Positions 11,104-22,083 are shown, numbered from the stretch's first letter. The stretch is DNA of 64,000 nucleotides from Asparagopsis taxiformis (GCA_030407315.1 JALQPE010002030.1:39887-103886); one strand, 5' to 3'. Numbers and translations are program-made. Notes: generated by a model not told the origin, from the letters alone.

Positions 11104-12343
11104 ATGGTGCGCCATTCGATGCAAGGAGAGAATTTCACGGGCGCTGACGGAATCACCGTGCTATAGTTCCTGAAGTATTTCAAGAGCGCATGCGACGACA
11201 CCGGCGTATCCGAAGGCGCGGCGCTGCCGATTCTCAAGTATTTCCTGGCCGACGAGGCGCGCGACACGTTCCAAACGTACGTGGGACGAACGTTCCGAGG
11301 AGCGCGCGCGGGCGTCGATTCGATTACGTGCTACGCGGAAGCCGTTCAGTGGCTCTGACTAACCTACGCGCGCGAAGGCGACGTCGCGCAAGCGTACCGT
11401 GACGTGGCGCAACAAACGCAAGACCCGAAGGAAACCGAAACGCATTTCGCTACGAGACTACGACGCCGCGCGCTGCGCTGCGGCGATGCGTTTAGCGAGC
11501 GAACGCTTGTTTCTATTTTCGTCGATGGTCTACGACCCTATGCGCAACACCTCGTGCGGGACGCGTTGTCTCGCGACCCGCGTCGATACACCTTTCGAGA
11601 GCTAGTCTCTATGGCGCAAAGCCACGGGGACACGCACCGAGCGATGACGCCGACGACGAGCGCGCGACCTCTACTGCGACGAACGCCTGCGCTCTACGTA
11701 GACGAGGACGAGACACCGACGCTGCAGGCGCTGACCGTGGGGCATACCCCGCCATCAGGCCTCTCATCGCCAAACGTCTCAACCTCTGCCGTAACGCCGC
11801 ACGCTCCGCGCGAACGGAAGTTCTCGACCCCCGAGCCCCCTGCGAAGTCCAACCTCGCTTTGCACCCCTTCGTCGAACTATCGCACGCCACGCTATCGCG
11901 ACGCCTCGCCCGCCGACCTTTCGCGACGCTTTGCGCATAACGACGACCGGGAACGCGAACGCGCGGGACCGTGCACGGCGCACATACCGCGCGCAACTTA
12001 TCCACCGCCTATCGTGAGACAGACGGCACCGGCCGACACGTCTCGCACAGCGGCGTTCCGCTGTCTGATATGCCGAAAGTTCGGGCACCCCATGGTGAAT
12101 TGCCCGCTGCTCTCGTCCGAACAACAGGCCGCGATTCGCGAGATGCATAGCCACGCGCGCCTAACGCCCAAAGAACTGAACCTGCAGTGCAACGTTCAGG
12201 TTTTCGAAGTTTCCGCGGACGATGAGGCACGCGAGCGCGAAGGCGAACGCACGCGCCAAGACGACGCGCACGACGGCGAGCAGCTCACGCCCCACTCGGT
12301 TCGCTTCGCAGAAGACCTGGAAAACGCCTACGAGGAGTCGTAG
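11104..12343 (+). pseudogene. Gag capsid and zinc-knuckle segment of element B, broken
   Basis: This aligns with the capsid and nucleocapsid of element A. Compared with A, a TAG appears near 11163 and a TGA near 11356 (the WLLL position). The readable pieces are 11404-11940 (RDVAQQTQDPKETE-type region) and 12014-12343, which carries the CCHC knuckle CLICRKFGHPMVNC. A frame change separates these two as in A. Confidence 0.75.
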
Positions 12344-12387
12344 CGGGTGGGCCGACTCCTCTCCGCTCAACGGACACGCGACGCGCG

Positions 12388-12929
12388 ATGACGCAACCGC
12401 CGCCCGAAAAACCGCCTCCGTTACCACCCGAAACAGTGGTCCTGTTTCAGACCCCTACCGCGAACTATAAACTCGAGGTACGCGTCGGATGTAATCTACG
12501 CACGGCCACCGCGGTGACCGCTGTGCTTGATACCGGCGCGGGCCCGAGCCTCATTCGTGAGAACGTATTAGGCGCTGATTGGAAGCGCCACGCTACGCCG
12601 CCGGCGCTGCGCTGCGCGATTATCGACGCGAACGGACGACGCCTCGCGCCGAACGCGTCGCTGCGACTTAGCGTTCTTCTAGGTGCCCGCGCGCACCTTC
12701 AAACTTTCCTGGTGATGCCGCGCTTATCCGTCCCTTGCATTTTGGGAGCAGAATTCATCGACCGTGTGGTTCGGATGATCTATACTGGGCCGCAGCGTGC
12801 GTTGCGGACCCGCTATGGAGACCACGTTCCGATGCTCCTGCGCACGCCGACGAAACCGCGCCACGCACCGACCCCCAAGACCACCCGACCGACAGATTTC
12901 GCACCTATCCGCGTCGCGCGCCACACGTC
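12388..12929 (+). pseudogene. Pol of element B, 5' piece (protease), cut by D
   Basis: The protease motif AVLDTGAGPSLI is intact. The sequence follows element A until 12929, where D begins after the target dinucleotide TC, and resumes at 18863. Frame and spacing are preserved across the gap, so B had an uninterrupted protease-RT frame before D arrived. Confidence 0.88.
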
Positions 12930-12943
12930 CACAGCATGAGCAA
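12930..12943 (+). repeat. Left terminal inverted repeat of D
   Basis: CACAGCATGAGCAA, exact inverse of 18849-18862. The first 12 bases are unambiguous, and the last two fall in an A/T run on the right side. Confidence 0.88.
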
Positions 12944-12949
12944 TTTTTG

Positions 12950-13350
12950 AGAAAACCATTGATTTCACTGGTTTGAACCAGTAGATTTGGATGGAATAGC
13001 CGGCCAGAGCAAAATTTATAAATTTTATTGGAAAAAAACCACGCGACGTGGCTGGATACAGTAGAGAAATGGGATGGAAAAAAACCAGAGGAAAGCATTG
13101 GTCAGGCCAGGCTGAAAGGCTGGTTCTGTACTGTAGTTGGGTATGATTTTTTTGATGGTTTTAGATTTGCGCCCGTCCATTCGCTGACGGCCAGCGGGGG
13201 GTGGGATAAAACCATTGAAATTATTAATTTTGGCTATGGAATGACGGGAATGGCAAACCAGCGACGGATACAGTACGGAGGGTGGTTGAAACCAGTGCAT
13301 GGACTAGTTCGGGAGGCTGGTTTCGCTGGTTCTGGTGGTTCCATTACAGT
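12950..13350. repeat. Left subterminal AACCAG/CTGGTT repeats of D
   Basis: About a dozen copies of AACCAG, CTGGTT or close variants occur in both orientations, often paired (for example near 12970-12985 and 13315-13345). In CACTA-type elements such arrays bind the transposase. Confidence 0.75.
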
Positions 13351-13359
13351 AGGTGTAGT

Positions 13360-13940
13360 GTGGGACATGGTGTAAATGAACTTACGCATGAGCAATGTCT
13401 TGGGGTGAGCTGCTTGTAGGCTAGGTGCATCTATGAAATTGTTTCTTGGAATATATTCTGGGGCTGCCATGAAGGAGGGAAATTTCCTATGTTGAGGAAG
13501 GTTAGAAGGTAGAAAGCTAGGAATAATTGATAGGTAGTATAGTATTGTAGTCCTGGAAGGGAGGTGAATTGGGCGGTGGGGTCGGAGTGAACACGGGAAT
13601 TACAATGAAGAGTGGAGCGATTGACGTTGTACAGTAGGTCAGGAAATGGTTTTGTATCGCGGTCACAATCTGCATATATGCAGATTGGCATTCCACTACT
13701 TCCACCGCGTATGCATACGGATCCGTACAAACGCAATTCTTCCAGTTACCAAGATAGATTTTGAACGAGCAATATGCCCGCTCGCATGCACCAGATCTCT
13801 TATAGCAGGATGTAGAAAGGTGCTAGTAGAAGGAAGGAGGTGAAAGCAGTAAAATGGGCACTTACTAAGTATGAAGGTGACAACAAACATAAAGTTTTAC
13901 GGCAGGGTTTGAAGTAGCTAGCTCTAGGTACGGGGCAAGA
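13360..13940. other. Non-coding interior of D, left side
   Basis: No gene is supported. The short open frames here overlap each other on both strands without conserved content. Confidence 0.4.
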
Positions 13941-13941
13941 C

Positions 13942-14595
13942 TCACTTTACGAGGGATATTACAAGCTGTTCATCTTCGTAGAGAGGTTGCAAATCTTCTG
14001 TGGCGTTGCAGGAAGGATTGGGGTCCTCAGACGCCGGAGAGTGAAGGTCAGATTCATCAAATTTGATGGTCTCATATTCATGGGCAGATACGTTCCTCTT
14101 CTTCCAAATCAAACTGGAGAGTAGCTCGCCACCCGGGATGTAGTCGCGAATGTCGAGGCAGCCGTGATGTCCAGCACATGGGAAGCCATCTTCTGCATAA
14201 TCTTCTGCATTGAGCATTGTGCAGAAGAGGGACTTCAAACATAGAGCAATTTTGTAAGCGGCGAGAATACTTTGCGTGCTGTAACAGAGAATGTGACGTT
14301 GATTGCACTGAGTGAGACTGCTGAGAAGAATCATGGCGGTAGTGAGGAAGGAGAATTTTATCACCGCTTTTCTCTGCTTTGAGGTACTGGGGGATGAGGA
14401 GACAGCATCTGTGTCTGTGACGGAAACAGTATAGGTGAGCTGAACCATGAGCTCCTCACAGCCAAGTGTGAAAGCGTTGAAGATTTTGTCGTTTTCTTCA
14501 TAAACTCTGTGTGCTTCGGCACTGTTTCCGTACGCTCTCGTTGTGGTCGGAATGGAATCGGGAGGACGAATGGGGAGCTCATTGCTTCCAGTCAT
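13942..14595 (-). CDS. Unknown protein of element D, downstream ORF (217 aa)
   Basis: It starts MTGSNELPIRPPDS inside the end of the upstream ORF, overlapping it by 17 bases in another frame (ATGACTGGAAGCAATGA). It has a helical middle (LTTAMILLSSLTQCNQRH) and a cysteine-containing stretch (CAGHHGCLDIRDYIPGG), then an acidic tail. No family is recognised. The overlap suggests a frameshift or an intron joining the two ORFs into one product of about 560 residues, possibly the element's own protein. Confidence 0.45.
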   Translation of the reverse strand: MTGSNELPIRPPDSIPTTTRAYGNSAEAHRVYEENDKIFNAFTLGCEELMVQLTYTVSVTDTDAVSSSPSTSKQRKAVIKFSFLTTAMILLSSLTQCNQRHILCYSTQSILAAYKIALCLKSLFCTMLNAEDYAEDGFPCAGHHGCLDIRDYIPGGELLSSLIWKKRNVSAHEYETIKFDESDLHSPASEDPNPSCNATEDLQPLYEDEQLVISLVK

Positions 14596-15640
14596 GAACG
14601 AGCCATGGTTTCTGGTTTCTGCTCGCAGGATTTTCGAGGAGAGCGGCGCCGAAGTCTTGGTGGAGAAGAAAGAAGGACGATTTGAGGAGCTCCAGTTTCA
14701 CAGTCTTTCTGGAGTTGTTGAAGAACTTTGTGAGTGCACGCAGCGCGGAAGTAGCGATTACAACTGGTGCAGTGTCGGCGGGAGCGAGACTGGAATTTCT
14801 GAAAGTGGGGGACGAGAGTGAGGGAGCTGGAATGGATTCCATGTTGGAGTCGGTAGATAGTCTTTTCCGCTTTGAAGGGGGCACGAAGAGGTTGTCTTCG
14901 TCGGTAGGCATCGCGAGAGCAAATGCTTCGCGAAGAGCTTGAGTTGGGAGGCGCACCCAGGCGGGCTTGTTCAGAGGCACAACAGTCGCGTTTCGAAGTG
15001 GATAGCTGCGGAGTTCTGTCGACATTTTAAGGTCATCTTCTTCTCCAGGGTCTGCTAGTCCTGCCTTGCGCATGGTTGAATCCTTCCACCTAACGATATG
15101 GTCATTGGCCATCGACAAGAAAGCAGAGCCGACGATGGACCGCTGAAGGTAGACGTGTTTCTTCCCGACAGGGCTGGTGATGAGGGACCGCTTGGACTGT
15201 GTGATGTCTGAAGGGGCGGAAGAGAATTGGGAGAAGGACAACGCGGCGAGGAGCAGAGCTGGACATGAATTGGAAGGTTGAGAAGGGTTTGCAGAGGAGT
15301 TTTCGAACGGAGTGCCAGTCCTCGCCAATTCCTTTATGGTGCAGTGAGCTACAAAGCGGGAGACAGTGGCTTTGTTGGTGAAAATGCTGTTCACGACCTG
15401 GCAAGCAATGTGCATGTCGGGACCGCGGTCCCGGCATGAAACGCCACGCGTGTTGGTACCCTCTAGAATTGAAGCGAGATAGCGCAAAGCGGCCAATCCA
15501 TCATGGATAGGAGCGAGAAACCGTTGAAGAAGTGCGGAGTACATCTCTTCTATTTCGCAGAGCAGGTCGTTGTTTTCGTTGGGAGGAGGCATGAGGGAAT
15601 TGTATGGTGTGGAGAGGGGCAAAGAGCATAGGCGTCGCAA
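14579..15640 (-). CDS. Unknown protein of element D, upstream ORF (353 aa)
   Basis: A long minus-strand frame in the interior of D. The first half is rich in helices (NDLLCEIEEMYSALLQRFL). Further on are a basic patch (PPSKRKRLSTDS) that could be a nuclear localisation signal and a C-terminal segment ending VHDWKQ. I see no DDE, zinc finger or helicase motif. As the longest ORF in D, together with the overlapping downstream ORF, it is the best candidate for an element-encoded function. Confidence 0.5.
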   Translation of the reverse strand: MRRLCSLPLSTPYNSLMPPPNENNDLLCEIEEMYSALLQRFLAPIHDGLAALRYLASILEGTNTRGVSCRDRGPDMHIACQVVNSIFTNKATVSRFVAHCTIKELARTGTPFENSSANPSQPSNSCPALLLAALSFSQFSSAPSDITQSKRSLITSPVGKKHVYLQRSIVGSAFLSMANDHIVRWKDSTMRKAGLADPGEEDDLKMSTELRSYPLRNATVVPLNKPAWVRLPTQALREAFALAMPTDEDNLFVPPSKRKRLSTDSNMESIPAPSLSSPTFRNSSLAPADTAPVVIATSALRALTKFFNNSRKTVKLELLKSSFFLLHQDFGAALLENPASRNQKPWLVHDWKQ

Positions 15641-15725
15641 CCAAAGCGGGTGAGGCTGGAGGACTAGTAGACATGTTGTGGGTGACTATGGATGGACGTT
15701 ACAGCCCAAAGACTAGTTTGGCAAT

Positions 15726-16800
15726 ACTCAATCCGGCGTTGCTTGCTTTCCAGATTGAGTTTTGCTCGACTAATTCCCATATGACAAATTTTTGACGCCC
15801 CTGCAGATTTCACTCTAGTTTACGAATATGCTGGTAATTACAATGTAATTGAAGTAATTGTAATTATATTTTTTGGAGCATACTAGATTCTCGAGACCGA
15901 CTCGCTGGCGAGATAATTACTTTCCGTAATTAGTAGTTGAAATTGACACTCAATTGCAATTACTTCAATTACAATGTAATTACCGCCAGATTTGGAAACT
16001 AAAGTGAATTCCATGGGGGGCTCAAAAAATTTGTCATACCGGAATTGGTCGAGCAGAACTCAATCCGGCCTAGTCCGTTTCCCGGATTGAGTTTTACTCG
16101 ACCAATTCCGGTATGACAAATTTTTTGAGCCCCCCATGGAATTCACTCTAGTTTCTAAATATGCTGGTAATTACATTGTAATTGAAGTAATTGCAATTCA
16201 GTGTCAATTCCAACTACCAATTACGGAAAGTAATTATCTCGCCAGCGAGTCAGTCTCGAGAATCTAGTGTGCTCCAACAACTGTAATTGCAATTACTTCA
16301 ATTACATTGTAATTTCCAGCATATTCGGAAACTAGAGTGAAATCTACAGGGGGGTTAAAAAAATTTGTCATACCGGAATTGGTCGAGTAAAACTCAATCC
16401 GGGAAACGGATTAGGCCGGATTGAGTTTTGCTCGACCAATTCCGGTATGACAAAATTTTTGACCCTCCCATGAAATTTGCTCTAGTTTCTGAATATGGTG
16501 GTAATTACATTGTAATTGAAGTAATTGCAATTGAGTGGCAATTTCAAGTACTAATTATGGAAAGTAATTATCTCGCCAGCGAGTCGGTCTCGAGAATCTA
16601 GTATGCTCCAAAAATTGTAATTACAATTACTTCAATTACATTGTAATTAACGGCGTATTCGTAGACTAGAGCGAAATCTGCGGAGGGGCCAAATATTTGG
16701 CATACTGGAACTGGTCGAGCAAAACTCAATCCGGACTAGTTTGCTCCCCAGATTGAGTTTTGCTCGACTAAGTCGAGTATGAAAAAACGGCGTCAGGAGG
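15726..16800. repeat. Tandem array of 333-bp units with internal dyad symmetry (D)
   Basis: The core ACTCAATCCGG recurs at 15726, 16058, 16392 and 16724, each followed within ~30-50 bp by its inverse (GATTGAGTTTTGCTCGAC). Around the 16058 core the two ~65-bp arms form a near-perfect hairpin (about 16004-16148). Between cores lie AT-rich inverted runs built from TAATTACATTGTAATTGAAG. The array therefore combines tandem and inverted symmetry, as if a palindromic mini-element had multiplied in place. Confidence 0.8.
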
Positions 16801-16897
16801 TTCCGAACGGTGTATTGCCCCTCTCTTCGTCTTCCTGGACAAGCGTGTGTCTCAAGTAAACCAGTATCCAATATGGTATGTTGGTTTTCTAGTGAAG

Positions 16898-18170
16898 TGG
16901 GTCAACGATAGTGCACCATGGTGCACTATCGTTGACCCATTTCTCAATCATCTTTGCACATCCTTTCACCCGTGCTTCTTCTCCCTATACAACCACTACT
17001 CGTGGGTGACGGTGAAGCTCTCCAGTTCTACAGCTGTTTACGAATGTGCAAGCAAAACTACTAGTAGTAAGTAGCTTCTCATCCATATGGATGAGAAGTA
17101 GATTTGCCTGAGAATATTCTCGGGTATCTCGCCAAAGGCGTCCGGTGGACCTCTTCTCACCAATTGGTACTGGAGGTACCGGATGGTTAAACATCCGGCA
17201 CCTCCCGTACTTCTGCTTTCCGTGATTGCTCTAAACCTGACGAGGTCACAAAGGGTTCTGTCCTTCAGGCGTGCTGCCGGTTTCTGTCTTCGAAGACATG
17301 GAAAGAACAGGAGTTGATCGACTCGTGTTCTTTCCATGTCATCTTATCCTACACTCTGGATAGTCCTGGAAGTATTTCTTCGGGAACAGAGAACCGATCA
17401 GACTACTGCTTCCGATACCGTTTCATATCCTCTACATCCATGTGCGCTAGTCTATCCTGTCTCAAAGTATGAATTTGGAGAATGCGAGGTACAGAAGCTC
17501 ATGGGAAGCTGGTTTCGGCCTCTTACCGCTGGTGTTTGAAAGGTCTGTCTCATCCACAACTGTACTCCTGAACTATAGTTCAGGAGTACAGTTGTGGGTG
17601 AGAGCATATATGCTCCATCAACTTTTCTACTCGTTCTATTACACATGGTGGTCCATCTTTCCTCGATGGCGGACCTTTTTCTATCACCACTAGAGGAAAT
17701 AGACACCCTCCGAGGGCAGGCTAGCAATCTATTACTACTCGGTACAATATTGTTCATATAAATTTATATATTGCTAACAATATATGTGCCCTTCTCTACT
17801 TTCCCACCTCACACAACATCAAAACATTAAATCTTTACGTGAAAGTCTTTTCTGCTCTGCTCCCTGATAATAACTCGTTCCATCTATACGTACTTACACT
17901 CTAATATCTTTTTGTGCTTTTTAACCACTACTTGTACATCCCTCTTTACACATGTGTAAAGAGGGATGTACAAGTATGGAATATGCATATTCCATACCGC
18001 GTTCTTTCGACTTCATCCTTCTGATTTCATTCTCATTCTCCGAACATCTTTGTTCTTTCACTGTACTCACGGCGCATGGTGCGCTGTAAGATTTGTGACC
18101 ATCTTGGACGTCTTCATTTGCTGTGCGGCCGCACATGGCGGACAATTGTGCCGGCACAATTGTCCGCCAT
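16898..18170. repeat. Cluster of perfect zero-spacer palindromes (D)
   Basis: Perfect palindromes lie at 16898-16939 (42 bp), 17075-17098 (24), 17554-17597 (44; 56 with one mismatched pair), 17929-17976 (48), 17974-17997 (24) and 18135-18170 (36). Imperfect ones lie at 17173-17206 and 17295-17340. They differ in sequence, so they are not copies of one repeat. No gene is seen between them. Confidence 0.88.
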
Positions 18171-18399
18171 TTTTTGAAATAGAAAAAAGTGCGCGCTTTG
18201 GTAAATTTCCCGTCCTTCCAGCCCTTCAAACACCTTCTTTGATGGTACTTTACCAGTCAAATCAGTACTACAATCCATCTATACTGCTGGTTTGCATCCA
18301 TTACACTACAACAAAAATCCATACAATATGATGGAAAAAACCTGTGTATACATTGGTAGAATCTACTTCAGACTATGGAATTATTCCAGTCTTTCGACT

Positions 18400-18848
18400 G
18401 CTTCAAACCAGTGTCGGGTCTGGTTGAAAACCAGTGGGTAGGCTGGTTTCAACCAGCTGATGTGCTGGTTTCCAACCAGCACTCACTGTGCCAACAACCA
18501 GCCTACCCTCTGGTCATATTCCATCACCAAAACTGGTATACTCCACTTCATTGGCTGGTCAAAATCCAGATCACCTCCTGAAATTAACCAGCACAGTACG
18601 CTGGATCATAACCACTGTCCGACCCACCGCCGTGGCCTGGTGCAAACCAGTACCCCCTGGCCAAACCATCCAAACCACTGGTTTTCAACCAGGCCACTCG
18701 TACTGTACAAGCACTGGAATTTCACCAGCAAATTTACTAAAATATTCGATGGGGCTTATCCAGAGGTTGGGGATCGTTTTAACCAGCGACGTGGCCTGGT
18801 TTTTCACCACTGTACGAACTAAATTCTGGGCTGGAAAACTAGCCATTT
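18400..18848. repeat. Right subterminal AACCAG/CTGGTT repeats of D
   Basis: Around twenty AACCAG, CTGGTT or close variants in both orientations in 450 bp, mirroring the left end. Open frames across this block (for example from 18488) are repeats read through, not a gene. Confidence 0.8.
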
Positions 18849-18862
18849 TTGCTCATGCTGTG
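18849..18862 (-). repeat. Right terminal inverted repeat of D
   Basis: TTGCTCATGCTGTG, followed by the TC target duplication and then by reverse transcriptase sequence of element B. Confidence 0.88.
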
Positions 18863-20164
18863 TCGATTCCGCTGCACGCAACGCGAGCGATCGAAGTCAC
18901 CACGGGCGTTGACGGACGCTGCATTACGGTACCCGTGACTAACCTCTACGGACAGAAGTTGCTGCGTCTAGCCAATGGTGAAACGCTGGTTAAAAGGAAC
19001 GTACCCTTCAGTGTGCATGTGCACAATGCCGGCACCCGCCTACAGGTCTTGCCCAAAGGCATGAAGGTGGGCGCCGAAGTGCCCAATACCGTAGGTTGCC
19101 TACAAGTGGCGCAAGAGGCGCCGACTCCGCAAGACCGACCGCCCGACGATGCGACGCGACGCAACGTTGCGACACCGCCGGACCCGCGCGAGACCGACGA
19201 AATTGCGAACGCGACGCCGCACTGGGAGGACCTCTTACGCACGACGCCGCGCGACGAGCGAGTAGACGACGACCTACACGCGGAAATTATCGAGATATTA
19301 CGCAAGCACGAGCGGATGTGGAACGGCACACTTGGATCCATCCACGCCACGGAACACCGCATCGAACTGGTTCCGGGGGCGACCCCCGTCAACCAACCGC
19401 CGTATCGCGCCGGACACGCGTCGCGCGAAATTATCCGTACGCAAGTGGAGAAGATGCTCCGCGCTGGAGTAATCGAACCCGCTACGTCGGAATGGGCGAG
19501 CCCGGTCGTGGTCGTGCCTAAGAAGGACGGGACCTCCCGCTTCTGCATTGACTACCGCCGCTTGAACGCCGCCACCGTGAAGGACGCGTACCCGATTCCG
19601 CGCATGGACGATTGCGTCGATTCGCTCGGTAACGCGACAGTTTTCACTACGCTGGACTGCAACTCGGGATACTGGCAAATCCCAGTAGCGCACGCCGACC
19701 GCGATAAGACTACGTTTACGTCGCACGTCGGTACGTACCGCTTCCGCCGCATGCCTTTCGGACTTTCGAACGCGCCCGCGACGTTTCAGCGCGCGCTCGA
19801 CATTTTGCTCGCGAACGTGAAGTGGCAACATTGCCTTGTCTACCTGGATGACGTAATCATCTTCTCCGCCGACGTAAACGCGCACGTGCACCACGTCGAC
19901 GAGATACTGGGAATCCTCGGACGCGCAGGCGTTTCGCTGAAATTCGCGAAGACCGAGTTCTTCAAGCGCTCGGTGGACTACCTGGGACATACTATTTCGC
20001 CTGGGAAGCTCTCCATACCGACGACGAAGTGCGATGCGCTGCGCGATGCGACGTATCCGACGACGAAAACGCAACTGCGCAGCTTCCTGGGAACTTGCAA
20101 CGTATACCGCCGATTCGTTGAAAAATTCGCGTTCGTAGCAGCGCCGCTTACGCAGCTGCTGAAG
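18863..20164 (+). pseudogene. Pol of element B, 3' piece (linker and reverse transcriptase), truncated
   Basis: This continues the pol frame interrupted at 12929. It holds the linker, VVVPKKDGTSRFCIDYRRLN, TLDCNSGYWQIPVA and the YLDDVIIFS catalytic box near 19840. It ends at the codon pair CTG AAG (20164), exactly where element E1 starts. RNase H and integrase are missing from the window. Confidence 0.9.
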
Positions 20165-20295
20165 CGTCTGTGTTTTCGGAAGTGGACGCGGACGTCCAGT
20201 CTCTCTAGTACGGGTCCTAGTCGGCCCCGAGATTTACTAGAACAAATGAACGTCCGCGTCCAAAAAAAATAAAAATTTTTTGGATGCGGACGTCC

Positions 20296-20381
20296 ACTTT
20301 CTCTAGTACGTTTGGCGGAATACTAGGACCCGACATCCACGTTCTCTAGTACATACAGCGGGATCCTAGGACCCGACATCC
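20296..20381 (+). repeat. 43-bp tandem repeat, two copies (E1)
   Basis: Two units starting at 20296 and 20339, containing CTCTAGTAC and GACCCGACATCC. E2 has five copies of the same unit. Confidence 0.85.
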
Positions 20382-20506
20382 AGTATACAATATATCAGTG
20401 AAAACCGGGAGGGAAGAAATTACAGCGGATGGTAAATTCAGGGCCCATATCGGACCGTATTTTATTCTCTCATTTACGAAACTGCTCGTATACAATACGT
20501 CTCTCT

Positions 20507-20646
20507 AGAATAGAAAATACATATCTGGTCAGAATAGGAAATAAATACCCCGGTTAGAATAGGAAATACGTATCCAGCCAGAATACGGAATATGTATCCA
20601 GCCAGAATACGAAGTACGTATCCAGCCAGAATACAAAATACCTGTC
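20507..20646 (+). repeat. 24-bp tandem repeat, five units plus partial (E1)
   Basis: Units of the type AGAATA-GGAAATACGTATCCAGCC, one with an extra base. E2 carries seven full units. The period is a multiple of three, so it reads open, but composition and position argue against coding. Confidence 0.8.
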
Positions 20647-22083
20647 AGCATATCGTCGATCACCCATCTCCCTCACTATCGCGTTCTCCCTACCATCCGA
20701 ACGCCATGCACCACCATTCGCACATACTTCAAGATCACTCACGACCTAGATTACAAAAAATCCGCTCCTTCCCAATACCATCCCCGCTTTCCTCGACACC
20801 ACCCCAGCCCATTAAATCATCAAGACATCAAACACAAACATGGTCAGCAAAATCCTACACCACTTGAAACCCACTCTCAGTTCTATCGTATGCCCGAAAA
20901 TATACACATACCAGAAACACCTCACAGCTTCATTCCCCATCTTCCTAGATCCCTTCTTCACTCTCCTTCAGTCCTGCCGTTCCTGCTTCACCACTCCTGC
21001 ATCACATACAAAACATCAACCCCAACAGTCAGATTCAAAAGCAACGCTTACCACGACAGATATCCTAGAAACTCCCTTACTTACCTCTCATCCATCCTAC
21101 ACACAATACAAACCATGATGCAAAAACCTTGCAATGAATAATCAAAGTCAGCAGTCCATATCTTCACAAAACACATCTTGGCACTCAATGAAACTTACCT
21201 TCCGTCATCAACATTCCTGCATCATCTACACAACATCGGAATCAACCACAACAGTCAGACTCAAAACCAACCTTCCCTCGCAGCATAATTTCAAAACTTC
21301 ACGTACCTCTCTTCCATCCTCCGCTCAATACACACCATGAGTCAACAGGCTTGCAATGAAAAATATCGCATCAACGGAAATAGTCAGACTCGAAACCCAC
21401 GCTTCCCTCAACGCATACCCTCGAGGGTAGAGGATGGAACGAAGGTACGTGCGCGAATCTTGATCAAGATTCGCGCACGTACAAAGCAAAGTCGGTCAAA
21501 GAATATCAGTCGGTGATCAGGGCGTAGTGGAGCCTGCGGCGTCGACCGGACAGCTTTCAGCGTCCGCTTAAGTCTTGCTGTGCATACTCGAAATCATCGC
21601 CGGCAGTGAGATTGAGTATGGCCCAAGCCATGGTCCCTGAATCCCCGAACAATGAGATCCGAATGGAGAACAACGTATATAAACATATAATGAAATATAT
21701 GAGAATCCATTTGCTTTCCTTACATGATCCGTGGCATATCCGCTGTAAAGCACATTCAGATTCCACGAAGTTTGGAAATAAAAAAGTTTATTATTACAAA
21801 TGAATTAATTGAAAATTCATGTCCCAGGGCAGTCGTTCGTCCTTCCATGCACACGTTGCCAGCACGCAATGTGATGTAACAGTTGGAAATGATTGAACTC
21901 TCGGTTAAATTCCACCGTTGGGATGTCAGCTGGAGTGAGCACAAAACTACTACCCACAAAACTACGAACGAACACGTTACATTCCAAGTCTCGAAAGCAC
22001 CACAAAAATAAAATTGGTCGCATCTGGACGGCACAGTCTCCCCTGTTCAGCTCGCAATCCTCCCTTTTGCGTCAAAACTCGAC
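20647..22083 (+). other. E1 leader: imperfect direct repeats and a palindrome
   Basis: No gene is seen. Sequence with few guanines contains two diverged copies (about 20940-21100 and 21175-21340) of a unit with CATTCCTGCATCA and CAACAGTCAGA. At 21445-21482 is a perfect 38-bp palindrome centred on TGATCA, the collapsed counterpart of the E2 hairpin. 21520-22083 is nearly identical to 30650-31220 and should hold the transposase promoter. Confidence 0.6.

Larger units (their letters stand above)
12930..18862. mobile_element. Element D: 5.9 kb DNA transposon with CACAG terminal inverted repeats, inserted in pol of B
   Basis: The ends are CACAGCATGAGCAA and its inverse, flanked by TC on both sides (12928-12929 and 18863-18864). 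Removing D and one TC restores alignment with element A with no gap, which fixes the borders. Short TSDs, C-A-C starts and dense AACCAG/CTGGTT subterminal repeats are features of the CMC (CACTA/EnSpm) superfamily. No transposase signature was recognised inside, so it may be non-autonomous or carry a diverged enzyme in the two minus-strand ORFs. Confidence 0.88.
9005..20164 (+). mobile_element. Ty3/gypsy element B, interrupted by D and truncated by E1
   Basis: The plus-strand order is LTR 9005-9795, primer-binding site, gag, protease to 12929, then insertion D, then reverse transcriptase 18863-20164. The element stops abruptly at 20164 where the end of element E1 (CGTCTGTG) begins. RNase H, integrase and the 3' LTR are not in the window. 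It is a close relative of A, with several nonsense and frameshift lesions. Confidence 0.93.

Noticed and set aside
13028..13375. 115-aa plus-strand ORF at the left end of D (and the 594-aa frame from 18488)
   Set aside because: The first is translated AACCAG/CTGGTT repeats; in the second only the part after 18862 is real pol, and the rest is read-through of D's right end.
21557..22034. Small minus-strand ORFs conserved between E1 and E2 upstream of the transposase
   Set aside because: The two copies are nearly identical in DNA, so conservation carries no coding signal; the frames have no recognisable content.
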